This document shows positions 32,297-43,600 of a stretch of DNA of 64,000 bases, piece by piece. The notes beneath the pieces were generated by a model. The model was not told the origin of the DNA. It saw only the letters and a list, made by a program, of their open reading frames with translations, and did not search any database. Positions within the stretch are counted from its first letter, which is position 1. The number at the start of each line of letters is the position of its first letter. Position numbers and translations under genes: made by a program. Source of the DNA: Vandiemenella viatica (taxonomy: Eukaryota; Arthropoda; Insecta; Orthoptera; Morabidae); assembly GCA_031002005.1 (NCBI GenBank), contig CM061920.1, positions 53,980,610-54,044,609 on the forward strand, given 5' to 3'.

Positions 32297-33285
32297 CTGT
32301 GGGAAGGTTTACAGCAGTTAATATTTGGTATGATTTTTACATTCTAACTTAGCAGGAGTTAAAAAGCTACTATCGAAGCAGATTCAATAATTCGAAACGC
32401 ATATGCCAATACAAAGTTAATTTTAATTGTATTACTTGGAGTAAATCATGTCAAAACCCAAAACAGGCTAAAATACTTTGTTGTTGTCATGTCTGTTCAA
32501 TTCCCGACTAGTTGTAATCTCCAAGGGTGGTACTTCCAGGAGACATACCGGTGAATAATAGACAGAGAAGGGAGCTTGAAGTCGGGCCAGCTGTTTCTGA
32601 GTTCCGATTCTTTAGGCAAATGGCCATCTTGCCTCTCCGCCGCGGCAGTATACAAACGCAAATTAGGGGGCCTATTCCGAGAAAGAGGGGACAGTCTTTT
32701 GTGAGCAGTTCAGGTAGGAACTCGCCCCCCCCCCCTCGCGCCGTTTTCGAAGTATTGGCGTCCTTTTCTTCGTCCATCCCCATTGTGGATCCGGCTCGGT
32801 TCCTCAAGGTCAGGCAACGAGTCAACAACACTATGGACATTGAATTCTGTCCATTCTGCCTTATCAGTGATCTTGTTGTCACTGTCTCGGTTCGTCGACC
32901 TCCAGTTCGCAGATGTCAGTTGATATTAGCAGAGCAATCTCTGCTGTATGGTCGTATGTGCAAGCGAACGTTTTGTTGCTCCAGCGAATCATTTTACTTT
33001 CCCACAATACAAATTTGAAGCTAATTTGATTTCAAATATGACCTCCAAAGTCAACAGAAAAACTAAAGCAAACTAACCAAATGTAACAATTCACTTTTGG
33101 ATATAAAAACGACGTTCGTATACTCGTTCTTGTTCAAGAAAGGGGGGGAAGAGATGTAATGTGTTTGTAACCATCTATGGATATTTCACACTGAAAAAAA
33201 TGATTTTTTGAAGTGGTATCTTGTAATAAGTTCTCTATGAAGGTGTCTATTGAGGTGTGTGAAGTCTTCATGAAGGGGATGTTAT
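32297..33285. other. Unannotated DNA with an unidentified 163-codon open frame
   Basis: The longest open frame is 32527-33018 on the plus strand (163 codons), with a 124-codon frame on the opposite strand. The text (rich in R, P and S) shows no domain, and both-strand openness suggests GC composition, not a gene. I make no functional call. Confidence 0.25.
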
Positions 33286-33474
33286 ATATATATATATATA
33301 TCCATACTCTCCAATTCACAAATATTGTGGGGTGGTAGAGGGTGTTTTGAACCAAAACTAATTTTTAGTCTGTGCATTCCACTCCCGCAGAGCAGGAGGG
33401 AAGAAATAATAAATATAAGCTTGAGTACGGTATCTTATTTCACTAATGTTATCTCTCCTGACATTGCGGCCTAA

Positions 33475-33839
33475 GGGGGCGTCCATAAATTACGTGAGGT
33501 AAAACGGAAGGGGGGGGGGGAGGGTCCGGCGAAATCTCACCAAGCGGGAGGGGGGGGGGGTCAACGGAAATCTCAAGTGAGGTTTTGGAAATTTTTGTTG
33601 GACTGCAGAGCTAAAAAAGGTCTACAAATGACGCGAAATTCGATTTTAGGGGGGAATTTCGTCGAAAAGCGGGGTGACCGGCTTTGGAAGGATGAGACCT
33701 AAAAAACAAAAACGGTCTCAAAAAGTTCTGTGGGTGATTCCTAGGGGAGGGTCTCTCACGGACCAAATCTCACCAGAGAAAGGGGGGGGGAAGGTCCGGA
33801 AATCCGAAAAAACACCTCACGTAATTTATGGATGCCCCC
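33475..33839. mobile_element. F1 MITE inside LINE-Z, 365 bp, with TAA duplication
   Basis: Left end GGGGGCGTCCATAAATTACG, right end CGTAATTTATGGATGCCCCC. Flanks TAA at 33472-33474 and 33840-33842. Removing the element and one TAA joins the LINE-Z frame without a shift (PPIYL to GRNVRRD), which proves the 3-bp duplication. Confidence 0.92.
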
Positions 33840-34413
33840 TAAATAGATTGGTGGACGAAGTATTTCATGGCATCGTAAGTGAAAGAGGATATTCGCATAT
33901 TCGTCAGTAAATTCATAGCGAAACCTATGTCGCCTGTCTACTAGATAATCCCAGCCAGTGTATCAATTCTGTGACACTTTCGTAACGACTGTAGTCATGA
34001 ATCGAGCGGCTCTCTATCGTTTCAACCCTTGCGATTCCAAACTCCTCAACAGTAGTCCTAATGCGGACACGCAAGAGATTTGTACGCTTTCTCCTTTGTT
34101 TGAGCACTGCTATTCTTTAAAATATAACCCATGACTCGCAATCTAGAATTAGCTTTACCTAGGACGTAATTCATGTGCAGGGTGCTTTGTACTGTAACAC
34201 CAGAATACTTCAGGGAATCAACCATGTCAATAACTAAGCCGCTCACTTTGAACTCGTGAACTCTTTTGTCAGATATGCAGATTTCCCTGCACTTTTTGCA
34301 ATTTAGTTTAAGTTGTCCGAAATAACATACAGGTCGCGCAACAATTTTAAGCAGTCAAAAGAGCACCTTTCTCCACTTCAGATAACTGCATCATCAGCGA
34401 ACAGTCGATAACT

Positions 34414-34625
34414 AGCCGGCCTCGGCAGAATAGGGCTAGAGTACTGGCTCTGGGTACCGAAGGTAGCCGGTTTGAGTCCGGTCGAGGACGCGGGTGTATA
34501 AGTGTTGTGTGTGTTAATGTGTCCGTCCTGTGGTGTCGATACTTAGTAGCAACAGTTCACTAGAGAAAATGATACACTGGGTGAGTAGCCTGTGTAGCTT
34601 CAGTAGCCGAATACCATTTAAAAAA
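34414..34625 (+). repeat. SINE-B, full length, inside LINE-Z, 9-bp duplication
   Basis: Head AGCCGGCCTCGGCAGAATAG, box B GGTTTGAGTCC, body AAGTGTTGTGTGTGTTAATG, A-rich tail. Perfect flanks TCGATAACT at 34405-34413 and 34626-34634. It lies just upstream of the FADD-coding part of LINE-Z. Confidence 0.92.
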
Positions 34626-34660
34626 ATCGATAACTACTGTAAACGTTGTCTCCGAGGTTC

Positions 34661-35003
34661 TTCGTCAAAATTAATAAAAGGGAAAATGGGGGACGGGTCA
34701 TGTGTTCTAATTAAAGGGAAAATCTTCTGCATCTTCAATATTTGAAACTCAATCGCCCTGTTCAAAAATATGTTACGGTAGAGATACATCACATGTAATC
34801 ACAATGTCCCTTGTGTATTACAACTGGCAGTATTACAGACACAGTGCAGCGATTTCTTGTCAGTTAAGCAACTGCGATGTCGTGACTTGCCAGAACACAC
34901 CGCTTAAACTGTCTTTTTTATCGGCTTTGAGGCTAATTTTTTAATATTTCGCCTAGGACCGCCACTCCCATTTTCGAGGACCACAGGTTGAAAAACGCTG
35001 ATT
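34661..35003. repeat. Probable end of another hAT element
   Basis: Text ending CCACAGGTTGAAAAACGCTG at 35003 reads inward from the right as CAGCGTTTTTCAACCTGTGG, a well-known hAT end type. I could not find the other end or a duplication, so its left limit is unknown. Confidence 0.45.
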
Positions 35004-35213
35004 TGGTGCATTACCCTACATCACGCTAAGTCCATGTAAGGTCTAGTCTCGACCTAATTATCGGGAAGCCACTGGTTCAGAACTTACTTTAGGAGGTTGA
35101 CCAAACCATCTTTGAGAACACTGAAAACGTTCCGTATAGGCTATCAGCGAATGAAAATGAATGAGCGCCCTTAATAAGCACGAACCCGCACCGTTGGTTC
35201 AGTTGGCTGTGGC

Positions 35214-35971
35214 CAATGATGCCACCTTACGAAAACAAAAGTTTCTAGACCTCTCTCAAAACTCACTATATTGCGGGATATTTAGAAGTAAAAGATTCGC
35301 TAGAAATCGCTAAATAAAAAAAGGGGGAAATGGTGAGGTAAGTAATAAAAAAAATAGTATTTTCATTAAATTAAACATAACATTATATTAAAAATCAACA
35401 TCAAATTTCTTCAATCCGTATTTCTTCTTCTTCATCTTGGTCTAACGTCGGAGATGCAGAACTTGCAGATGTGGAAGGATGAGTTGAATCGTCAGTCTTA
35501 GATTTAAAAGAATGTTTAACATCTTTATCAATTTCAGCCGGAAGGTCGTAACTGTAACAGTTTTTTCGCTATTTTTAACTGATTCCTCATAAAAGAATGC
35601 TATCAAGAGTATTTAAAGTTATCATATTTCTCATATCGTTTTTGAGAATGTTCATTGTACTGAAAATCATTTCTACTACGGCATTCGAGTGAGAAAGTGA
35701 TAGGATATGGCTAAATCAAATAACTCCAGAAAGGTATTTATTCCAGCAGCATTCCTGTATTGTGTAAGCCATATTCCGTTTTCAATATATTACGTACGCA
35801 AATATTTATCCGAGTCAGGGGCGTTACCTACCCCAATTCAATCAAGTTTTGACACTCTGCAGGGTTGAATATCACCAAAAATCACCAAATATTTTTTTAG
35901 CGATAACATATCGCTTTCGAGCTTCAAAATTCACCAAATCTAGCGAAAAAATCGCCAAGGTGGCAACACTG
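35214..35971 (-). mobile_element. hAT element, internally deleted, 758 bp, perfect 8-bp duplication
   Basis: Inverted ends CAATGATGCCACCTT (35214) and CAGTGTTGCCACCTT (inward from 35971). Flanked by GCTGTGGC at 35206-35213 and 35972-35979, identical. It keeps only the 3' part of a transposase gene on the minus strand. Confidence 0.92.
35401..35790 (-). pseudogene. hAT transposase, C-terminal dimerisation domain remnant
   Basis: The minus strand reads LSLSHSNAVVEMIFSTMNIL then KNDMRNMITLNTLDS, with an in-frame stop before and a break after, and ends SSASPTLDQDEEEEIRIEEI and TGA at 35401-35403. The LPHSNAxVERxFS pattern is the signature of the hAT C-terminal dimerisation (hATC) region. The catalytic half is deleted. 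Lies entirely within the element 35214-35971. Non-functional. Confidence 0.8.
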
Positions 35972-35979
35972 GCTGTGGC

Positions 35980-36558
35980 ACTATGATGGCGTCCGGCGCT
36001 GGCGATGGAAGAAGTTTTCCATCATCACCAGATTGTGCATCGAAGCTTCTCCACAGTGTGTATGGAGTGAGGGTACACGGATGGGCACCTTAAGCTTCGC
36101 GGCCTTGCCATCTCTTTCGGAAGATTAGATCTGATTGGGCCGGCACCGGGTTCCGCCCTCTGCCTTCTTTCATGTTTCATGCATAGCACGAACAACACTA
36201 TACACGAATACATACACTATCACTGTTATCCCACTTACAACAATACTTAACGTCACTGCCACAGTGGGAAGGAAACGCGAAACGTCCCAGACGTTCCCAT
36301 GCAAGGGTAAACATCCCGTATGGAAACAATAAGTACCACCGACTACTTTCGTTTGATTTTTCACGCTTTAACATTGTAACCGATATTTTCCCTATCTTTT
36401 TTTCTTTACTTTTAAGTGAGCAATTTGTTGTCATGTCGTATGTGGTTTACAACTGCCTGTCTTTTTCTCAGTTTTCGTGAGTGTTATTGTTTTGTGTATA
36501 TGACTATATAGTCATATGAAGCTGAAACGAGGGAGAGGCTGAAATCCGGAGCTAGTTC
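35980..36558. other. Unannotated DNA
   Basis: Short frames only; no domain recognised. Confidence 0.25.
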
Positions 36559-36954
36559 ATTCAGGCCAGGGTTGTAGCGGAGATCATATTTGCGGATGCG
36601 GATGTTCCGTGTTTTGCATCCGTGGATGCGGATGTCTTGCGGAAGCAGATGCGGAGGTCGAAAAATAAATTTATAAATATTTAGATTTTAATATTTTATC
36701 AAAAATAAATTTAAAATCAAAATAAGCATATATTTTATGCCAAATTTTATCTTTTTTCATAAGTGAAGTCTGTTTCCATATAATACTGCCATACTGATTT
36801 ATTTTTTGCCTCATCTTTTCAACAACAAAAAACGTGGGTTGATTTCACAAGTTAATTAAGTTATTTACATAACTACGCACGCTTCGCGGATTTCGTGGCG
36901 CGACTAATTCAAGCATCAAGCACAAGGCCACGCCACAGCACATAACCGTACTTT

Positions 36955-37112
36955 CTTTTTTGGCTTATGGCTATAAGTTTCGTCGACGTCGAGGTCATTA
37001 GAGGCAGGAAAGGATGGGGGCTAGGAACGGGAAGGAATTCGGCCACGGCCTTTAAAAAAACATTTGCCTGGAATGATTCTGGGAAACCATGGAAAACCCA
37101 AATCTGCATGCC
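36955..37112 (-). repeat. SINE-A, truncated head, nested
   Basis: TTTCGTCGACGTCGAGGTCATTA at the tail side and GGGAAACCATGGAAAACCC in the body; stops before the tRNA-like head. Confidence 0.8.
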
Positions 37113-37460
37113 CTCACCCATCACGCTCGGTTCTGTGCCTCGCCACCCGCCTTCCCACCGCTCTAGTGGCGCATTCACAGTACAACTTGTAGGACCTACG
37201 ATGATCCGATTTTCGATAAAGAACCCTTAATGGGCCGTGAAAGGGACTACAGGACTATAATAGGACGTGTTGGATGTTGTTGAACTCCCAGGCAACCAAA
37301 ACAGATCGTTTCTGTCCAACGAGCTATGGATATTGTAGAAAGCTACTGAAGGAAACATCCTATGAGTGTGCGATAATGACACATGGAGTGGCGCGAGAAA
37401 GTATGTGTGCAAAGGATTGCTTGGCACATTTTGTTGGACCCCTTCTATTAGCGTGAATGC

Positions 37461-37670
37461 GTGAGCGCACGCTACGGTATTTCTACACGGATGTCTTATA
37501 CGTTGGATCGTGAATACGCCGGTTTACTTTACATGCAAGTTGATCGTCGCTTAGGTAATATCACCGTTCAGCACATGGTTACTTTTATTGCAAGTTCGTT
37601 AGAAGTAAACAACCACATTCTGTTAGCTAAGCGACAATGGGCAGAATCTCGTATTGATAGAAAAGAATAA
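37461..37670 (+). CDS. Unidentified open frame, 69 codons, inside the hAT-like element
   Basis: ATG at 37461, TAA at 37668-37670. The peptide starts MSARYGISTRMSYTLDREY and goes on AGLLYMQVDRRLGNITVQHM then SLEVNNHILLAKRQW. It has protein-like composition (mixed helix, CGT-rich arginine codons) and no stops, unlike the rest of the element. I do not recognise a family. It could be part of a transposon protein, a captured exon, or chance. No promoter or splice site decides the start, so ATG is the first in frame only. Confidence 0.3.
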   Translation: MSARYGISTRMSYTLDREYAGLLYMQVDRRLGNITVQHMVTFIASSLEVNNHILLAKRQWAESRIDRKE

Positions 37671-37804
37671 TATATATCGCAATGTAAACAAAACATCAGC
37701 CATAAATCCGCATTAAAAATTGCGGATGCGAAAGCGGATGTATGATTTCACGCCAAAGTTCTGCACTTGCGAATGAGGATATCCGTCATATCCCTAATTC
37801 AGGC

Positions 37805-38678
37805 GTAAGTGAGCCGCTAAGTTTTACGTCCCCCTTCGACATCACTATCCATAATGATGTGTGCCGTCATCTCTTACGCTGTATGAAAAGGTTTGGGATT
37901 TGAGCCAGGACTCTGGTAAACAATATGGTGATAAGCAATGGAGGTCCTCCATCTTTATTACTATGATTATACATGTAACCCCCTGTGACACGCCGGAGGC
38001 CATGTTGAAGCCGGGATGAGGTCAGTCAGCGTGGCTGGCTGGGGTGATTTTGGACTTTGATACTGAACAAGAGTATTACAGTTATACCACTCTAAATACA
38101 GATTAGAAACTAGGAAGGTTATGAATTCCGCTCTGCTTTTAAAGCAATCGTGCGGCAGGAATTTTTTTTCCTTTTCTGAAAGTCCCAAGTCACAAACGGT
38201 ATCTTATTAATTAATTAGTATGATACCAAATCGAAGTACAAGTTTGTCTGCATTGTATGGAAGGAATACTCCATCATACGTATGGAGTGATTGCGGGGAA
38301 CCACGCAAAACAAAAAGGAGAATGACCGGGGCGAAACACGAAATTCTGACTTACTTTAATTGTGATTTACATTTTGGAACAAAACCGCAAAGTCGATCAC
38401 ATTCCAGGCACATCGCACATTTACAGCATTTCCGTAGTGTACTGCCGGAGTAATTCATCTCGCATGTCAAATTTCCCATTGGCTTTCTTCTGAATGTACT
38501 CCTTCTCAAATTGAATAACCATGGATGATGATCACTCAAAAATACGTTTTTCTTTCTCGTTTTTAGTTTGTTTGCACATTTTCAACAGCTAGTGACCAAT
38601 AAAATTTGGTAGCTTGTGTTATTTCTTGAATTCCTCAGTTGATTAAGTAAAAGCGAATCGCACTGCTTTGCGGGAGAC
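37805..38678. other. Unannotated DNA, possible SINE-A trace at 38270-38340
   Basis: GGAGTGATTGCGGGGAACCACGC at about 38284-38306 recalls the minus-strand SINE-A body but is too diverged to be sure. Confidence 0.3.
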
Positions 38679-38685
38679 TTCGAAA

Positions 38686-38910
38686 ACCGAGCGTGGTGGG
38701 TGAATGGTTAACGTTCTGGTCTCGCATTCGGGAGGACGCGGGTTCGAATCCCCGTCCGGGCATCCAGATTTCTGTTTTCCATGGTTTCCCCAAATCACTC
38801 CTGGTGAATGCTGGGATGCTTCCTTCAAAAAGGCCATTGCCGAATCCCATCCCGCTTCTAATGATCCTAGCCGCCGACGAGGCGTAAAACAATAAGTAAT
38901 AAAAATAGAT
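38686..38910 (+). repeat. SINE-A, full length, 7-bp duplication
   Basis: Head ACCGAGCGTGGTGGGTGAAT, box B GGTTCGAATCC, flanks TTCGAAA at 38679-38685 and 38911-38917. It has lost about 20 bp of the CCATGGCCGAATTCCTTCCC segment. Confidence 0.9.
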
Positions 38911-39051
38911 TTCGAAATACTGTTTGGCGTTCAGGTTACAGAGGTTAGATATGCTCCTAATTTCGCCTCCGTCGTGGTATTGGCAACAGATAAACGGAAC
39001 CTGTTTGCGTGGAATCCAAGCCACCAGGAACATCCCAGTATAGTTAACACA

Positions 39052-39283
39052 GCCGGCCTCAGTAGCGCGGGGCTAGCGAGCTGACTTCGCGTTGCAGAGG
39101 TCGCTGGTTCGAGTCCGGCCCAGGGCAGGGGAGGTTTTAATTAAGTGTTCTGTTCGTCCTGTGTTATCCTTTCACTTGAGATTATCGACAAAACTAGAAT
39201 AATCTGACACAACTGAGGAAGATGAAACACAGATGATGCTGCTTGAATGGCTAGAAAACCGAACGCCATTAACAAAAAAAAAA
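39052..39283 (+). repeat. SINE-B, full length
   Basis: Head GCCGGCCTCAGTAGCGCGGG, box B GGTTCGAGTCC, body TTAATTAAGTGTTCTGTTCG, then CTTGAATGGCTAGAAAACCG and a poly-A tail (39273-39283). No clear flanking duplication. Confidence 0.85.
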
Positions 39284-40030
39284 GTTTTCTTGAATTTCTC
39301 AGATTTTGTTTTAATCGTATTTATCTCTAACTGATTTACGATTTTTCTGTTCACAGCCAAGTGGCACTGGTGATAAAACCCCAGAAGTTCCTCCTAGAAC
39401 GTTAGAAGAAGGCGCTACAGTTTAGTGCAGGGGTCCCCAAAGTGGTCGGTATCGACCCCTGGGGGTCGATAAGAGTTCTCCAGGGGTCGATTAATACACG
39501 GGGGTCGAAAGGGGGTCGATTGATAATAAAGAGGATCAATTAAATTGTCTAGGAAAAAAATGGGAATATTCCAATAAAAATACAAAATAACTGACTACCC
39601 CCGTTATAATTTGAGTTTTACCGCAGCCTGCGTCGCTTAATGTATGTGTTAAGGACAAAACACTGGAACGGAGAGCATAGCAACAATGAGAGCGAAGAAC
39701 AAAGCAGCGGAAACAAATAAGCCAATTTGATTGTTGCGGTGACTCATACTGGGGCGCAAAATGGTGAGGTAATAATGGAGCAAAGCTAAGCGTTCAAACT
39801 GTTTGATTTCACCGCTTTACTCTTCACTCGCATTGCTGGTTTGCTAGTGGTTATTCCTGTGAGAAACGAATGTAGATCAATTTATGAATTGTGTCTCTTC
39901 TAAGGGTCCGTCTTTGGAATAAGAAAGAAGATCAACATCACAATTATTTTATTTTAGCTAAACTACGTGATGAACTCAACAAGTATTAAAACTTTATTTT
40001 TTATTTACTTCGGGTATTTAAGCATTTTAT

Positions 40031-40225
40031 ATTCGGGAGGACGCCGGTTCGAATCCCCGTCCGGGCATCCGGATTTGGGTTTTCCATGGTTTCCCCAAAT
40101 CACTCAAGGCGAATGCCGGGATGCTTCCTCCAAAAATCCATGGCCGAATTCCTTCCAAGTTCTTGTCCGCAGTTCTATTCCGCCTCTAATTATCACACTG
40201 TCGACGAGTCGTAAAGCCAGAGAGG
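40031..40225 (+). repeat. SINE-A, 5'-truncated, nested in the hAT
   Basis: Starts ATTCGGGAGGACGCCGG before box B and ends GTCGACGAGTCGTAAAGCC. Confidence 0.88.
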
Positions 40226-40639
40226 TGGGGGGGAGGGGGGGAAGTGAACGCTGCTGGTTCATTATACACAAGTTGCACTGTTAAACTCTAGTATGGTTTC
40301 CACTCTATGTATTGTATATCTAAATATAGATTTTGTTCTTTACATAGAAAATATCGTAATATACCGAAAAGCATTAAATTTAGATACTTCTTTTCAATCA
40401 TTTTCCTATCTAATTCTATTGAATAGGTAACTTATAGATGTAATTATTATTCCTTACAAAGCTAGATATGTATTGCTAGCAAAAAGTAGCAACAATGCAC
40501 TCTGAGAAAGAACAGGCAGTTGTTTATAGCTCGTGCGGGAATAAGTTGCGTCTCTTACTGCCGCTGTTTTGTTGTGCTGCGATCGTATCGTGTTGTTCAT
40601 ATTATAAATCTGAGTTTAATACCTACAATTTTGTCTACC

Positions 40640-43600
40640 AGTGCTAAGAAGAAATGCAGACTATATTCACACGAGTGTTTGAAATATAGTTTTGTGCCAT
40701 CTTTTGCTAATGAAACTATTCCTATGTGCTTGTTACGTGAAAAAACTTTCAGCAATGATGCTATCAAGCCGGTGAAAATGATAGACCACTTGAAAAGGAT
40801 CCATTCTGATAAGAAAAACAAATTTTTTGAGTATTTCAAAATGCTAAAAGAGAAATTGAGAGGTAGGCCAAATTTAAGTACAGCGCTGATAGTGAAGGAG
40901 GACTGAGGACATCCTACAGTATCTCTCTTAACATAGCAAAGAAAGGCAAACCGTATATTATTGGTGAAGAGATGAAAATACCTACTATAAAAGATGTAAT
41001 TGAAAATGTTATGAACAACTTGTTTTAAAGTGCATACTATTGAGTGCAAATACTGTGCAGTGACGTATAGAGGAAATGGCCGATGATGTGGAAAGAACAT
41101 TGACCTCTGAGCTCCAGCATTGTAAGTTTGCTATTCAACTTGACGAATCAACTTTTGGAACGTCAAATCTTCTCATGGCATATGTTAGGTTCCTTAGTCC
41201 ATCCCTGAATGAAACTGTTGATGAATTTCTGTTTGCTAAATATCTTCAAACTGATTCAAAAGGTGAGACAATTTTTTCATGTTTGCAGGATTATTTGAAC
41301 AAGCACAATATTCCTTTCGGGAATATTACTGCAGTAGCTACCGACGGTGCACCTGCTACGGTAGGCCGTCTTTCTGAAGGAAAAGGTTCGTAAAGTACGG
41401 ACTGTTCACTGTGTTCTACACAGACAGCATCATGTAGCCAAAAAAAATGAGTGGCGAGCTGCATGATACTCTAACCCGGGGCGCACATTGAGCTGCGTGG
41501 CGCAGTAGGGGCAACGCAGAGCAGGGCAGGGCAGAACAGACTGGCAGTTACTCGCGCATATTAGAGCGCAGTTTCGTGCGGCAGTTTACAAAGCATTGTG
41601 TTGAGCGAAAAACCGACAATAAAGCGAAACGAAAAACATGTAGATGCAAAACTCCATTTTTGATTCCGGAATCAGGTAGGGATGCCGAGCTTGGAAAATT
41701 GTTATTACTTTAACAGAAGCTGAGCTAGATAAAACTATGCAATAGTGAGTATATGAAAAGAAGAAACTCTCATCTGGCTTTTGCAGTGAAAAGAGAATTC
41801 TCAAAAGATTATTTCTGGATGACTCGAGGGGAGATTCACAGCATAATGTAACCTGTTATTTTCTCGACAAAGCTCAAATATCTATTAGAATTGAAGAAAA
41901 TCTCGCTGTATTTTCGTGGTTATTTATTTAATTATTTAGCGTTTGACGGTACATGACATTTATAAGAATGTTTCTCTCTTTTATTTCATATTATATTTTT
42001 AAGAAAACTATATAACAGAACATAAACATTTGAAACTTAAAAAGCAGTGTCAACAAATTAAGTGTTTCTCAGGGACACTATTGAATGATGTAGCACAAAT
42101 AATAAGAAAACAAATAATGTGATAATAGCCTATATATATCAATCTTTTTCGAAGTTTTATTAAAAATGAATTTAAAAAAAAGCGAAAATTGTAAGTGTAC
42201 AGTTGTATGATAAATAAATGCTGAATTTACTCGCCACTTGTTGGGCTCATTGTCCAAATCTCTTGTTTAAATTTCATTTTTAAGTATTTTTTATGACTGA
42301 TATTGTGAATCGCAGGTTGGTTACGCACCAGATTAATCAATTTTTCTTATTCCATAGTTGAAAATGATTATAAGTAAAGCAAGATTATAAATAACGCAAG
42401 AAGTGTTATGGCAAAAACCGGCACGAGTGAGCTGCGTGTCGCAGTTTCTGTGTCGTGATCACAACGTCGCGCAGTACTGCGCTGCCCTGCTCTGCCTTAC
42501 ATAAAAAATACATAAAAATTAAATTTAAACAAGAGATTTGGACAATGAGCCCAACAAGTGGCGAGTAAATTCAGCATTTATTTATCATACAACTGTCCAC
42601 TTACAATTTTCGCTATTTTTTTAATTCATTTTTAATAAAACTTCGAAAAAGATTGATATATATAGGCTATTATCACATTATTAGTTTTCTTATTATTTGT
42701 ACTACATCATTCAATAGTGTCCCCGAGAAACACTTAATTTGTTGACACTGCTTTTTAAGTTTCAAATGTTTATGTTCTGTTATATAATTTTCTTAAAAAT
42801 ATAATATGAAATAAAAGAGAGAAACATTCTTATAAATGTCATGTACCGTCAAACGCTAAATAATTAAATAAATAACCATGAAAATACAGCGAGATTTTCT
42901 TCAGTTCTAATAGATATTTGAGCTTTGTCGAGAAAATAACAGGTTACATTATGCTGTGAATCTCCCCTCGAGTCATCCGGAAATTATCTTTTGAGAATTC
43001 TCTTTTCACTGCAAAAGCCAGATGAGAGTTTCTTCTTTTCATATACTCACTATTGCATAGTTTTATCTAACTTAGCTTCTATTAAAGTAATAACAATTTT
43101 CCAAGCTCGCCATCCCAACCTGATTCAAGAATCAAAAATGGAGTTTTTGCATCGACATGTTTTTTGTTTCGCTTTATTGTCGGTTTTTCGCACAACACAA
43201 TGCTTTGTAAACTGCCGCACAAAACTGCGCTCTAATATGCGCGAGTAACTGCCAGTCTGTGCTGCCCTGCCCTGCTCTGCGTTGCCCCTACTGTGCCACG
43301 CAGCTCAATGTGCGCCCCGGGTAAAAGTGTGCATTAGGTCAATTAATAAAATTAAAGCTCATCCTCTCAATTCCCGACTATTTGCGAAGTTACGTGAAGA
43401 AAATGATCAACGTTTCAATCAATAACTTTTGCACACCGAGGTAAGGTGGATGTCAAGATGTGATAGTTTGCATAGGCATGTTGACTTGTACGACTCGTCT
43501 GCAGAGTTTCTTAAGAATGTGGATCCATTGCTATGTGATGGGTTAAAACAGTTTAAGAACCATCTGTTCTATTTGGCAGATCCTAATTCGAAATTTAACG

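Larger units (their letters stand above)
33290..34660 (-). pseudogene. LINE-Z: reverse transcriptase C-terminal half, split by an F1 MITE and a SINE-B
   Basis: Reading the minus strand from 34660: YRLFADDAVI (catalytic FADD box, near 34400 after the SINE), MVDSLKYSGVTVQSTLHMNY (34240-34170), KANSRLRVMGYILKNSSAQTKEKAYKSL (34160-34070), GWDYLVDRRHRFRYEF and CHEILRPPIYL, then the F1 MITE (33475-33839), then GRNVRRDNISEIRYRTQAYIYYFFPPALREWNAQ (a 3'-terminal part, in pieces). Stops interrupt the frame in several places. It belongs to the same jockey/R1-like family as 17770-18400. The 3' UTR runs to about 33290 near a (TA)n tract. Confidence 0.8.
36567..37796. mobile_element. hAT-like element with CAGGG/TAGGG ends, 1230 bp, perfect 8-bp duplication
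   Basis: Flanked by ATTCAGGC at 36559-36566 and 37797-37804, identical. The ends are imperfect inverted repeats: CAGGGTTGTAGCGGAGATC against TAGGGATATGACGGATATC inward from the right. Next to both ends are GCGGATGCGGATG-type repeats (36589-36660 and 37724-37740). It carries a SINE-A (36955-37112) and an unidentified open frame (37461-37670). No transposase is recognisable. Confidence 0.8.

Noticed and set aside
32527..33018. 163-codon open frame as a host gene
   Set aside because: No domain, biased composition, and the opposite strand is open too. Listed only as unannotated DNA.
33156..33470. Possible solo LTR (starts TGTAATG, holds AATAAA)
   Set aside because: The minus strand here codes for the end of LINE-Z (YYFFPPALREWN) and its 3' UTR, and no flanking duplication exists.
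41586..41804. Frame repeated at 42991-43248 as a conserved protein
   Set aside because: The two are the same sequence in the two arms of the fold-back; no family is recognisable.
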